A stretch of DNA of 64,000 nucleotides from Arachnia rubra (GTDB lineage: Bacteria; Actinomycetota; Actinomycetes; Propionibacteriales; Propionibacteriaceae). Shown piece after piece: positions 17,678-26,264 of this stretch (within the stretch, counting starts at the first letter, position 1; each line of letters starts with the position of its first letter). The notes beneath the pieces are model-generated. The model was not told where the DNA came from and did not search any database. It saw nothing but the letters and a program-made list of their open reading frames with translations. The position numbers and the translations under genes were made by a program. The stretch lies in the NCBI RefSeq assembly GCF_019973735.1, contig NZ_AP024463.1, positions 930,001-994,000 of the forward strand, written 5' to 3'.

Positions 17678-17685
17678 AGCAAGAG

Positions 17686-18306
17686 CTAGAATGGTATGTA
17701 TAGATATTCTGGAGTTGTCCAATACAGCCTTAATCCTTGGGGGTTTATGCCTGTAGGAATTGCGAAGGTCAAAGTGGCTGACCAGTATTCAGGTCGAGGT
17801 GGGGTGGTTTCCTCAATCTTGGGTTCAAAAGCTTTGAATCGAGGTCCTGGAGTGTCCTCCGGGACACAATCCTCCCTGGGTGAGGAGTAGTTCTTAGAAT
17901 CCCCATTTTCCTTGGCGGTTTTGTTGTCATAACGCACCCCGTTGGCCTCTAGTTCTGCTGAGCAATAGGCCAGCACTTGGTCTGGTTTAGCTGAAAAATC
18001 CAGATCCACTTGCCAGAGTTGAGTATCAGTGGCTGCAGTCACTTGAGTTCCATTGGGTTGCCGGTATTCTTCGACAGGCTGAACATCCTTGACGCGCACG
18101 GCCACGGTGGTTTCATATGATGAATCAAAATTTCTGTAGTGCGTGCGTAGTATTCCCTGCCTATCCTGTCCTTCTGTGCGCAAAACTGATTCGTTGGGCA
18201 CATAGAGGGTTAATAAACGGTGGGAAGAGGCTGCTATGGCTAGCACTATTAGCGGAAGTAGAGCGGCCAGCCAGCCTTTGTTTCGCGACCACCAGGGAGA
18301 TGTCAT
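17686..18306 (-). CDS. Bitopic membrane protein, unknown function (third of three)
   Basis: This 206-residue unknown protein has one N-terminal membrane span (WLAALLPLIVLAIAASSH, about residues 12-29) and an extracytoplasmic domain of about 170 residues. The domain includes LWQVDLDFSAKPDQVLAYC and SATLTFAIPTGINPQG, and two cysteines (one in LAYCSAEL, one in REDCVPED) that may form a disulfide. It is last in a three-gene operon; its ATG overlaps the previous stop by four bases. The layout of a span plus a beta-rich exported domain matches its two upstream partners. Confidence 0.7.
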   Translation of the reverse strand: MTSPWWSRNKGWLAALLPLIVLAIAASSHRLLTLYVPNESVLRTEGQDRQGILRTHYRNFDSSYETTVAVRVKDVQPVEEYRQPNGTQVTAATDTQLWQVDLDFSAKPDQVLAYCSAELEANGVRYDNKTAKENGDSKNYSSPREDCVPEDTPGPRFKAFEPKIEETTPPRPEYWSATLTFAIPTGINPQGLRLYWTTPEYLYIPF

Positions 18307-18998
18307 GGCTTTCCTTTAAGCCGGGCCGCCTCAATTGTGATGCGCTCTGTCTCCATTGTCATTCGGGCTGCCCGGGATTCGTCGATTCCGAGGTCAATGA
18401 CCGCTAGGTCATCGGGTGTTTCGATAGTATTTTTGGAATCTGATGTTATGTATAATGATGACCCTTCCAGTGCGTCTTTCGGTAACTCGAGTACCATGGT
18501 GCAGGCTGTTATGAGCCCTGGCTGGCTTGACGTGCATGGAACGAGAATTGCTTGCTTTCCTCCGAAGGTTCGTCCCTTTGAGTCTTTTAAGGACGGTTGC
18601 GGCAGGTAGTGTGACTTGATTTTTGGTATGAATTCAATATCTATCACCAACCAGATTCCAGGTGTTGTTGAAATATCTTTTTCGAATTGGATTTCCGAGG
18701 TTGTGCGAACTTGATTTACTTTGACTGAGCCAATTCGCATCTCAATCTCCTGCTCGACTTTTCCGGGCAGGAGAAACGGCAAATCAATAGCGGAATCACG
18801 GGTTGGGAGTCTCGTCGCCACCCAGGATCCGAGCAGCATCAGTAATGTTAGAATCAGTATCGATAGTTTTCCCGTCTGCTGACGGCGGGGAAAGCTGGTT
18901 CTAGCGGGTGTTACTGCAGTGGACTCCAGGCGTTGTCTGGGGAATAGTTGATCTCCTTGGGATCCTGACTTCAAATCAGATCTAGAATTATGTTTCAC
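18303..18998 (-). CDS. Bitopic membrane protein, unknown function (second of three)
   Basis: This 231-residue unknown protein has a basic cytoplasmic tail of about 43 residues, one span (LSILILTLLMLLGSWVATRL) and an exported domain starting DLPFLLPGKVEQEIEMRIG. Recognisable features are GIWLVIDIEFIPK, LKDSKGRTFGGKQ and two cysteines in LVPCTSSQPGLITACTM. Segments such as IWLVIDIEF and DSKGRTF recall extracellular beta-sandwich domains in other bitopic proteins, but I cannot assign a family. It is coupled by ATGA overlaps at both ends. The DNA is AT-rich relative to the window. Confidence 0.7.
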   Translation of the reverse strand: MKHNSRSDLKSGSQGDQLFPRQRLESTAVTPARTSFPRRQQTGKLSILILTLLMLLGSWVATRLPTRDSAIDLPFLLPGKVEQEIEMRIGSVKVNQVRTTSEIQFEKDISTTPGIWLVIDIEFIPKIKSHYLPQPSLKDSKGRTFGGKQAILVPCTSSQPGLITACTMVLELPKDALEGSSLYITSDSKNTIETPDDLAVIDLGIDESRAARMTMETERITIEAARLKGKP

Positions 18999-19705
18999 TG
19001 CTCTAGTTTCTCGACAGGTATGCTTATGGAGAATTTTTCCTTCTTGTCGAACCAGTACATGCCTCCGTAGACACTGCTGGCACGGTAGGTGAATTCGGAT
19101 AATGTCAAAGTCAGTTCAGTTGGTAAGGGCTCTGTTTTATTCTGAGCCCAGGCTGCTACCACGTATTGGGTGAGGCCGGGTTGGAAGCTACGCTGCACTA
19201 CGGCTCTATTTTGCTGAAGGTCCTGTCCGCGGAAGATAATGGGTCTGGGGTCTGGTTTTTCACTATCCTCGGGCAAAGCATAGACTTCAGAAAGCTCTGA
19301 GGCTTGAAGTGTGAGGCTTTTCGATAGAATGTCTGAGGAGACGGAGAAGTCTGTTGTTATCATCGTTTCTAGGTAAATCAAGATTCCACGTTTCCCGTCC
19401 TGCTTGGGAATTCCAAGTGACTTCAGGTCGTCTGTGATGCTTGCCCTGATGAATCTTGCTTCAAAGGGCTCAGCATGCACACTCTCATTTACTTTTATAT
19501 TGGGTAGTGAGATATCACGCTCTGCAATGATGCTATTCCAGCCGCCGTTCAAGGAGACGAGCGAGACGAGGGCTAGCATGACCATGCCTGTCAAAACGAG
19601 GATGATGGCGCTTGACCTGGAAGGTCTACGTCGGGCGTTCCCGGGCGAAAGTTCATCATGGCACGCTGGACGTTCGTCAGTTGTCTGGGTACGCCACGTG
19701 GTCAT
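18995..19705 (-). CDS. Bitopic membrane protein, unknown function (first of three)
   Basis: This 236-residue unknown protein has a polar tail of about 32 residues, one span (SAIILVLTGMVMLALVSLVS) and an exported domain with ITDDLKSLGIPKQDGKRG, VVQRSFQPGLTQYVVAAW and a C-terminus rich in aromatics (YGGMYWFDKKEKFSISIP). The phrase FQPGLTQYVVAAW parallels SQPGLITACTMVL in the next protein, hinting at shared ancestry. It is the first gene of the minus-strand trio. No known surface-complex partner is encoded nearby. Confidence 0.7.
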   Translation of the reverse strand: MTTWRTQTTDERPACHDELSPGNARRRPSRSSAIILVLTGMVMLALVSLVSLNGGWNSIIAERDISLPNIKVNESVHAEPFEARFIRASITDDLKSLGIPKQDGKRGILIYLETMITTDFSVSSDILSKSLTLQASELSEVYALPEDSEKPDPRPIIFRGQDLQQNRAVVQRSFQPGLTQYVVAAWAQNKTEPLPTELTLTLSEFTYRASSVYGGMYWFDKKEKFSISIPVEKLEQ

Positions 19706-19935
19706 GCCAGAAGTCTAGAAGATACCGCTGACGGTGGGTCTAAGGATTCCGCCATAGCGGCGGCGTGGAGCAAGTGGTACCTGGTCGTGCGTGCCGGATA
19801 GCGGGGTCGCCGCAGTCATGGGGCCTGTTCCTGTCGGCGAGGACTCGCGGGCGGTGCTACTTGACATGGTGCAGTCATGACGTATTCTCTTTGCAAGAGC
19901 GAATATTTGCGAGTGCAATCACGAAGGAGGTCATC

Positions 19936-20412
19936 ATGACGGAAACCAATCGATCATCGGGCGGCATCAGGCGTCGCACCCTCCTGGGTTGGGCTCCCGC
20001 CGGCATCCTGGCGGCAGGTCTCTCGCTGGCTAACACGCCCAGGGCCAATGCAGCGGAGTACAGCACCTACGAACTTCAGATGAACCTCGCCTGCTTCACT
20101 CATCTAACGTGGGTGGCTTGTGATCTGACGTATGAGGATGCCGATGGCATCTTTGGAGACCAGACCACGCGGGCCGTCTGGGCGTACCAGAAACTCCGGC
20201 ACATGGAAGAGGACGGGATTGCTGGGCACGACACACGAGACGACCTCGTCTTCTTGACCAAGCTGTTCCAGAACCGTCTGGGAGTCACTAATGATGGATA
20301 CATCGGCCCGAACACCATCGATGCCATCTCGAAGTTCCAGAAGGGCGAGGGGACTAGGGCGTCCGGTTATGCGGACGGCCCGACACTGACCGCTCTCGGA
20401 CTCACATTCTGA
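19936..20412 (+). CDS. Exported peptidoglycan-binding domain protein
   Basis: This 158-residue exported protein has a twin-arginine-type signal (IRRRTLLGWAPAGILAAGLS) with likely cleavage after ANA. Two peptidoglycan-binding type 1 repeats follow: DGIFGDQTTRAVWAYQK and DGYIGPNTIDAISKFQK. No catalytic domain is present, so it may dock on the wall or inhibit or modulate a partner enzyme. The ATG at 19936 follows AAGGAGG. A longer frame upstream to 19765 has no such site and would bury the signal sequence. Confidence 0.85.
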   Translation: MTETNRSSGGIRRRTLLGWAPAGILAAGLSLANTPRANAAEYSTYELQMNLACFTHLTWVACDLTYEDADGIFGDQTTRAVWAYQKLRHMEEDGIAGHDTRDDLVFLTKLFQNRLGVTNDGYIGPNTIDAISKFQKGEGTRASGYADGPTLTALGLTF

Positions 20413-20448
20413 CCGGGACAGCTGGCAGTCCCTGGCATATATCCGGCG

Positions 20449-20490
20449 CTGGCGTATTCGAGGCCTGTTCCCCGGTCTCGAATACGCCAG
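20449..20490. terminator. Perfect 14-bp hairpin between convergent genes
   Basis: CTGGCGTATTCGAG (20449-20462) is exactly complementary to CTCGAATACGCCAG (20477-20490), with a 14-nt loop. It sits between two converging genes. There is no T-run, so it could be a bidirectional, T-less terminator. Confidence 0.6.
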
Positions 20491-20549
20491 TTGCCACATC
20501 GGCCGGGCGGCCCACTGCCCACTGGGCCACACGATCCCCAGAGAGTTCC

Positions 20550-21814
20550 TCAGACCCAGATCCGGTCGAAGACCTCAGCGACGAGATCATCGAACAAGCC
20601 GAGCTCCCAGGCAACGTCCAGCGCCGTGTAGCGCGAACGGTAGTACATGGCCTTGGGGAACAGGGATCGCACGTCGCCAGGGGTTACGCCGATGTCCTTT
20701 GGACATGCCGGGGCGCCAGCGCGGCGCAGCTGGCTGGCCAGCTGCGCCGTTGGCACGAGTTGGGCCTGGAGACGTCCGGATACCTCAGGCCAGTTTGCGA
20801 CCAACGGCCGCAACCGGTCCGCCAGCTTTGGGCCAGCAAGGTATTTCTCCCGGGTCTCACGTACCGCATGGTCGGCCAGCGCGCCCTCGAAACGGCTGCG
20901 GATGTCGGCCTCGATCTCAGGCCACGACGTACGGCGTGCCGCCACGGCATCGACGTCGATTCCCGAGAGGTCCCGGGATAGCAGCGCCTCGTAGAAGGCA
21001 CACATCGCCAGCGACCCGACCGCCACCTTCGCCCCGTGCGACAGGGGCGGGTCGAGGTCGGCGCCGAGCCCCGCCAGCTCCCACAGGTGGCTGAAATAGT
21101 GCTCGGCCCCGGAGGCGGGCCGGGTCCCGCCATAGGCCTGCATCGCCAACCCGGAGAGGCACAGCCCCTCCACGAGTCCCTGGAAGGCATCGGGCCTGCC
21201 CGCGGCCAGTGCACCGGGGTCGGACAGGGCCGTGCCCACCCCCGACTGCACCAGGTGCCACACGCTGGTGTCGATGGGCTCCACGCCGGTGATGTCGGCC
21301 AGGATCCAGTCGGCCCCGCCGGGGATCTTCGCTGCCAGGTCGCCGTACCCGGAGGCCGTCAGGTGCCTCGGCGCCGCCGCCACGACGTCCAGGTCGAGGA
21401 CGATCACCGCGGGTGCCTTGCAGGCCCGGGTGACCTTCACCCCGTCCTTGCTCATCGGGGCGCCCGAGCCCGTGTACCCGTCCATGGACGCCGCCGTCCC
21501 GACGCAGGCGTAGTCACGACCCAGCTCGAATGCGGCCAGTTTCGCCAGGTCGTTCAGGGTCCCCGCCCCCACGGCGACGGGAACAGCCTCTCCCAGCCCG
21601 TCACGGATCCGGTCCGCGTTGTCCTGGGAGGCGTACAGCACCGGCTGGCCGGGGAAGACCAGCGGCTCCAGGGTCCTTGCCCCTGCCGCATTCAGCGACT
21701 CCGAGGTGGCCTGGCCCGCCGCCTCCCAGCGTCGCCCAGCACCCCGCGTCCGACCGCAGCGGCCACCGTGTCGGTGGCCCGGTCGAGGGCTTCGCGCAGG
21801 ACCGTGTCAGGCAT
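20550..21814 (-). CDS. egsA: sn-glycerol-1-phosphate dehydrogenase, N-terminal region disrupted
   Basis: This belongs to the AraM/EgsA group of iron-type alcohol dehydrogenases, which interconvert glycerol-1-phosphate and dihydroxyacetone phosphate. The core is clear: VGAGTLNDLAK, GTAASMDGYTGSGAPM, GYGDLAAK, and metal-site histidines in AEHYFSHLWEL and LSHGAKVAVG. The natural start is probably the ATG at 21814, which overlaps the srlB stop. That frame reads VAAAVGRGVLGDA and then ends at 21692, while the core frame picks up at WEAAGQATSESLNAAGA. The junction near 21735 therefore looks like an out-of-frame deletion removing part of the NAD-binding fold. The core alone is open from an internal ATG at 21641 (363 residues). 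It may be inactive. Confidence 0.75.
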
Positions 21815-22169
21815 GGCCGATGACCAGCTGCGCGCCGACCTCCAGCGCAGGCCCCTCATACGACCCGCGGAGATGCAGTGCCCCAGGCAGGCGTGGTTCC
21901 GCTGCCCCGTCGAAGACTAGGGTCACGTGCCCGAGCGCGCCCAGGTTCTTCTCCGCTGCGTCCCCGACGGCGGTGATCTGCCATTCCTGGTCGCCGATCA
22001 GCACCGGCTGTCCGACGGCGAGCGGGCTCGTCAACTCACCTTTCTCTATCACGAAGCAGTAGGAGCGCAGCTCCTCGGGGGCGTTGCCGGCGAAAGTGAT
22101 GGCCATCTGCTCGGCGAGGAAGTCGCTGGCGTCTGGCCCGATCTCGATGATGGTGGTCTTGTAACCCAT
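21807..22169 (-). CDS. srlB: PTS glucitol/sorbitol-family EIIA component, active-site His absent
   Basis: This 120-residue protein matches glucitol EIIA along its whole length: MAITFAGNAPEELRSY, ITAVGDAAEKNLGALGHVTLVFDG and PGALHLRG. In E. coli SrlB the phosphorylated histidine is His43, within YCFIHCHGEL. Here the same place reads YCFVIEKGEL, with isoleucine at the histidine position. I checked this against the nucleotides. EIIA normally passes phosphate from HPr to EIIB, so this protein may be inactive, regulatory or served by another EIIA. Its stop codon overlaps the egsA start (ATGCCTGA). Confidence 0.88.
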   Translation of the reverse strand: MGYKTTIIEIGPDASDFLAEQMAITFAGNAPEELRSYCFVIEKGELTSPLAVGQPVLIGDQEWQITAVGDAAEKNLGALGHVTLVFDGAAEPRLPGALHLRGSYEGPALEVGAQLVIGHA

Positions 22170-22187
22170 GATGGTGATCCTTTCAGG

Positions 22188-23195
22188 TCAGGACTGCTGG
22201 TAGAGGCCGATGCTGGCGAGCCATGCGATGGCGACCCGCGGGACACCGTTGAGGAACCGCGAGTACAGGACCGCGGGGACGCCGACCTCGATGGTCTCGG
22301 GTTCGGCCTCCGCTAGCCCCATGCCGACGGGGATGAAGTCGCAGGCGTTCTGCGTGTTGATGGCGAACAGGGCAGGCAGTGAGAGCTGCGGCGGGATGTT
22401 GCCCTTGCCGATCTCCACGCCGATCAGGGTGCCGATGATCTGAGCGATCACAGCCCCTGGGCCCAGCAGCGGGGAGAGGAACGGGAGCGAGCAGATCAGG
22501 CCGAGCACCATGAGTCCCCAGCCGGTGCCGGCCAGCGGCGTCAGCAGGTTGGAGAACCACTCTCCGAGCCCTGAGGCCTGGATGATGCCGATCAGCATCG
22601 CGACGAACCCCATGAACGGGAGGATCGTGTTGATCATCATCTGCACGGCATTGCGGCCCGCCTGGTAGAACACCGAGATGACCTTGCCGGCGCCCAGGCC
22701 GATCTTCTCCAGCAGTGATTTCTTCTGCTTGGTGGCCATCTGCTCGGTCAGTTTCATGGGGCGTCCGTTCTCCGGGACGGGTTTTACCGGCTCGGCGGCG
22801 GCCTGCGTCACCTCGCCGGCTTCGGCGGGACGCACCTGGTCGACGCCGACCGCGGAGACGTAGATGCCTTCGTGGATGTGCTGCGCCAGGGGGCCGGTCT
22901 TGCCCGTCGGCATGACGTTGATCGTCGGAATGCCCTTCTTGGGGTAGAGGCCACAGCGCAGCGAGCCGCCACAGTCGATCACCACGCAGAAGTGCTCGTC
23001 GTCGGGCACCCGCGTGTTGAAGCCATTGACTGGCTCTGCCCCGCTCAGCTCGGCGATCTTGTCGACCACCTCGGGTTTCTGGCCCCCGCCGACGATGTAG
23101 ACGATCTTGTTGCGTTTCTCGTCTGGGGTGATGGTCAGGGGACCGCCGTAGCCGCTGGGTCCCTTGGAGACGGTGATCGTTCGGAACTCAGACAT
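22188..23195 (-). CDS. srlE: PTS glucitol/sorbitol-family EIIBC component
   Basis: This 335-residue protein has an N-terminal EIIB domain with the candidate phosphocysteine in [14 protein letters not shown] (around residue 80-90) and a C-terminal membrane part ([32 protein letters not shown]) matching SrlE. With SrlA it forms the sugar-alcohol channel and phosphorylates the substrate on entry. The start at 23195 is set by homology ([12 protein letters not shown]) and by an 8-bp ATGTCTGA overlap with srlA. A longer frame to 23243 exists but would overlap srlA further. Confidence 0.9.
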   Translation of the reverse strand: MSEFRTITVSKGPSGYGGPLTITPDEKRNKIVYIVGGGQKPEVVDKIAELSGAEPVNGFNTRVPDDEHFCVVIDCGGSLRCGLYPKKGIPTINVMPTGKTGPLAQHIHEGIYVSAVGVDQVRPAEAGEVTQAAAEPVKPVPENGRPMKLTEQMATKQKKSLLEKIGLGAGKVISVFYQAGRNAVQMMINTILPFMGFVAMLIGIIQASGLGEWFSNLLTPLAGTGWGLMVLGLICSLPFLSPLLGPGAVIAQIIGTLIGVEIGKGNIPPQLSLPALFAINTQNACDFIPVGMGLAEAEPETIEVGVPAVLYSRFLNGVPRVAIAWLASIGLYQQS

Positions 23196-23751
23196 GAGCG
23201 TGCACCTCCTTTGACAGGGTGACTCCCTGTTGTTTGGCGACATAGGCGGTGGTGAAGTCAGTGACCCAGCCGCCGAGGAAGTTCAGGACGGCCCCGAGGA
23301 GCAGGTAGCGGATGGCCAGGTCTCCGGTGGGCAGCTGCAGGGTGATGATTCCCTGGGCGATGCCCATCCACACGAACAGCTCTCCTGGGTTGTTGTGCGG
23401 GAACAGGCCGTTGTTGGTGTGGACCATTTGGGCGACGGAGGCGTAGTAGCCAGGCTTGTACGCCTCCGGCAGGAACCGGCCGAGCGTAAAGGCCGCCGGG
23501 TTCGTCAGGAAGAAGGCGCCGATCCAGGGCAGGATCAGGTAGCGGCTGATCACGTTGCGGCCGGCTTTCGCGGCGATCCGGTTGATGCGCTCCTCACCGA
23601 TCAGGGCGATCAGGGAGTTCATGGCGATCAGCAGCATCAGCACCAGCGGCACAATCCCGGTCATCCAGGACAGGAACGTCTCCGCTCCTTTGCGGAACAG
23701 TCCGACGAACCATTCAGCTGCACCCACCATCCAATTCAGAATGTCGGGCAT
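23188..23751 (-). CDS. srlA: PTS glucitol/sorbitol-family EIIC component
   Basis: This 187-residue integral membrane subunit matches E. coli SrlA closely in pattern: [84 protein letters not shown] and [10 protein letters not shown]. It forms part of the transport channel. I chose the ATG at 23751 because AAGGAG lies six bases before it; an in-frame ATG at 23781 has no such site. Confidence 0.92.
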   Translation of the reverse strand: MPDILNWMVGAAEWFVGLFRKGAETFLSWMTGIVPLVLMLLIAMNSLIALIGEERINRIAAKAGRNVISRYLILPWIGAFFLTNPAAFTLGRFLPEAYKPGYYASVAQMVHTNNGLFPHNNPGELFVWMGIAQGIITLQLPTGDLAIRYLLLGAVLNFLGGWVTDFTTAYVAKQQGVTLSKEVHAHV

Positions 23752-23857
23752 TTCAGCTCCTTTCAGGGTGTTTTCGGGCATGACAACTCGTCAGGCCATC
23801 GGTGGAGCCCGGGCGTCGCCGCCCGGGAACGGGGGATATAGGGAAATAAAAGACTGG

Positions 23858-24325
23858 TTACGGGGCGGCGGTGGCGCTCTTCTTACGCCGCCATACGCCC
23901 TTGACCCTGCCGACGGTGCGGGCCAGCGCACTCGGAGGCTCGGGGGCATCGCCACCTGAGGTGATGATGCGGTAGTTCTCCTGGGCGTTTGCCACGGCGT
24001 TGCGGACCTGCCGGCCGTGACGGGCGGCAGCGGAGGGGTCGATGTCGGCGAGATGCTGGCCCGTGAACTCCTCGAAGCTCCGGAACCGGGCCAACACCGT
24101 GACGCCGTTGAGCCTGCGTCCCTCCGTGATTACGCCGTCCTCGTCGATGCCAAACAGGACGATGGCGCCCTGCACCAGCCCTCCTTTGAACCGTCCCATC
24201 GCGACCCGGCCGCGGCGGCGCATGGCGACGAACAACTTCGTGAATGCCTGGGTCTGTTTGAAGGAGAGGAAGGACTGCAGGGCCCATGCGGCCCCCAGAA
24301 CTATGAGAAAGAACCAGAACGTCAT
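23858..24325 (-). CDS. gutM: GutM-type glucitol operon activator
   Basis: This 155-residue protein has one N-terminal hydrophobic helix (WFFLIVLGAAWALQSFLS) followed by the GutM pattern AFTKLFVAMRRRGRVAMGRFKGG and IVLFGIDEDGVITEG with GVTVLARFRSFEEFTG. GutM activates the E. coli glucitol operon by an unclear mechanism. It lies 4 bp after the PRD regulator and just before the PTS genes, as in other gut operons. Its tail (VGRVKGVWRRKKS) is basic. Confidence 0.85.
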   Translation of the reverse strand: MTFWFFLIVLGAAWALQSFLSFKQTQAFTKLFVAMRRRGRVAMGRFKGGLVQGAIVLFGIDEDGVITEGRRLNGVTVLARFRSFEEFTGQHLADIDPSAAARHGRQVRNAVANAQENYRIITSGGDAPEPPSALARTVGRVKGVWRRKKSATAAP

Positions 24326-24329
24326 CGTC

Positions 24330-26222
24330 TCAGCTTTCTGTGAGCGGATTGGTGGCCAGGAAGTAGTAGAACTGCTCGAAGGTCGTCAGGCGTGAGATCC
24401 GGGTGAGGAGGTCACGCCGTGTCCCCAGCCGCAGCACCGCGTCGTAGACGGGAATCAGGATGTTCTCGCTGCGGCGTGGGTCCCGTGGCAGGCCCAGCAG
24501 CACGATCAGTCTCACCCCGTCCTCCTCGGGGCGGCGGGGTATGACGCCGATCGCGAGCAGGACACTGGAGCCGGTGGTGAGGGTGGCGTGGGGAAAGCCG
24601 ACCCAGGAGTCGAGCTGGGTGGTGGAACTGGCCTCGCGTTTGCGGATGCTCTCCCCGAAACCCTCCTCCGCATGGCCGCGGGCCTCCAGATGCCCGGTCA
24701 TGTAGTCGAGGGCGTCGGCGTAGCTTGTTCCTGGCGGCAGGGCGAAGAAATGCTGCTCGTCGAGGGCGCCGGCGAGGATGCTGCCACCTGAGATCCCCGT
24801 GGAGCCTGGGACGTGTAGGTGGAGACGGTCCAGCTCTCGCGACAACGCACGGCGGTCCAGGATGTGTCCCACCTGCAGGACGGGGACAGGCGAGGGGAGT
24901 GGGTCCTGGCCCGTCGAGACCACGAGGTCGAACCCGGCCAGGTCTTCCTGGCTGACTGCCGGGGCTGGCAACAGGCGGTACTGGGTGGCGGGTGGGAGCA
25001 GCCGGGTCAGCTGGAGGCGGACCAGCTCGGCGGTCACGCGTCCTGCCGAGCTCACGATGGCGATCTGTAGCGGCAGCCGTGGATGCCGGTCCACAGCTTC
25101 CAGGAAAACCTGGAAATATGCTGCCAGGAACGCCAGCTCCGAGCTGTCCACCGGCAGCCCCACCTTCTTCCTGATCACCCGTGCCGCCACCTCCGCCATG
25201 CGGTGGGCGACGGGAAACTCCTCCCCGATGCTGGCCACGCCGGAGTCATCTACCCAGATGCGGTAGCGCATGCGGTTGATCATGTAGGCCAGATGCCGTG
25301 TGAACTCGGAAAGTTGTGGGGCATCCGACAGGTTGATCTGCATCTCATCATGGATGGCCTCCAGGACTGCGTCGACCAAGTCCTCAATGGGCTCGCTCTG
25401 TCCGCTGAGGACGGCCGCGAGTTCGCTGTCGCTGGGAGTGCGCATGCCCGCGATCGGCAGTGCAAGGAAAGTGATCTCGGAACCAGCGAGCTCTGTGCCG
25501 ACGTCCGTCAGGAGGTGGGCGAGACGTGCGGCCAGGGTGTGGGCGGGGGTGCCGGGAAGCCCTTGGTACCGCACTGGCAGCTGCCCCAAGGGACGGGACT
25601 GGCGTGTCCTGTCCGTGGCGATGAACGCCCAGCGGGTCAGCTCTGGGATATGGACGGGGTCCAGGCCCGCTTCAGCTACCAGCTCAGCCACCGCCCGCTC
25701 GATCCGCTGCTCGCTGTGGTGATGGCCGTAGGCCGTGGCGTAGTGGTGGCGCAGGATCAGCAGCCGCTGCTGGAGTTCGGGACCAGCCAGGGACAGGCCG
25801 ACGTTGGGGCGTCCCTCGACCGTCAGCTCCCACTGGCCGGCCTGCTTCCGCACCCGGTTGAGGTCGGCGACCACCGTCGTGCGTCCCACTGACATCTCCT
25901 GGGCCAACTCCTCGGTCTTGACGGGACGAGTCGCGTGGAACAGGCGGGCGATGATGAATGACGTGCGGGCAGCGGGATCATTGAAGGAGGTGCTGGAGGC
26001 CAGGCCCGACCGGAGCGCCCGGTAGCGGGGCGGATCGGCGACCAGCAGTCGATAGCGCCCCTCCACTAGGGTGATGGAGGCCACCGGGCCTAGCAGCTCC
26101 TGCAGCATCGACACCTCCCCGGCGACGGTGCGTCGGCTCACCCCGAGCAGAGCGGCAAACTCGTCCGCCGAGGTGGCGCGCGTGGACTCCAGCGCGTTCA
26201 GGATCTGGGCTGCCCTGCTCAC
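24330..26222 (-). CDS. PRD-domain transcriptional regulator (MtlR/BglG superfamily)
   Basis: This 630-residue regulator has an N-terminal helix-turn-helix (SADEFAALLGVSRRTVAGEV), a second HTH (VKTEELAQEMSVGRTTVVADL) and two PRD domains around residues 165-400, whose histidines (for example RHHYATAYGHHHSE, EFTRHLAYMINRMR) would be phosphorylated by the PTS. An EIIB-like segment (LQIAIVSSAGRVTAELVRLQL) and a C-terminal EIIA-like domain (VGFPHATLTTGSSVLLAIG) follow. It probably senses PTS phosphorylation state and switches on this operon. DNA-binding activation is more likely than RNA antitermination given the two HTHs. Confidence 0.87.
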   Translation of the reverse strand: MSRAAQILNALESTRATSADEFAALLGVSRRTVAGEVSMLQELLGPVASITLVEGRYRLLVADPPRYRALRSGLASSTSFNDPAARTSFIIARLFHATRPVKTEELAQEMSVGRTTVVADLNRVRKQAGQWELTVEGRPNVGLSLAGPELQQRLLILRHHYATAYGHHHSEQRIERAVAELVAEAGLDPVHIPELTRWAFIATDRTRQSRPLGQLPVRYQGLPGTPAHTLAARLAHLLTDVGTELAGSEITFLALPIAGMRTPSDSELAAVLSGQSEPIEDLVDAVLEAIHDEMQINLSDAPQLSEFTRHLAYMINRMRYRIWVDDSGVASIGEEFPVAHRMAEVAARVIRKKVGLPVDSSELAFLAAYFQVFLEAVDRHPRLPLQIAIVSSAGRVTAELVRLQLTRLLPPATQYRLLPAPAVSQEDLAGFDLVVSTGQDPLPSPVPVLQVGHILDRRALSRELDRLHLHVPGSTGISGGSILAGALDEQHFFALPPGTSYADALDYMTGHLEARGHAEEGFGESIRKREASSTTQLDSWVGFPHATLTTGSSVLLAIGVIPRRPEEDGVRLIVLLGLPRDPRRSENILIPVYDAVLRLGTRRDLLTRISRLTTFEQFYYFLATNPLTES

Positions 26223-26264
26223 CTCGGCTCCTTTGCTCGGGTACTCGTCGGGGATTGGCGGACG

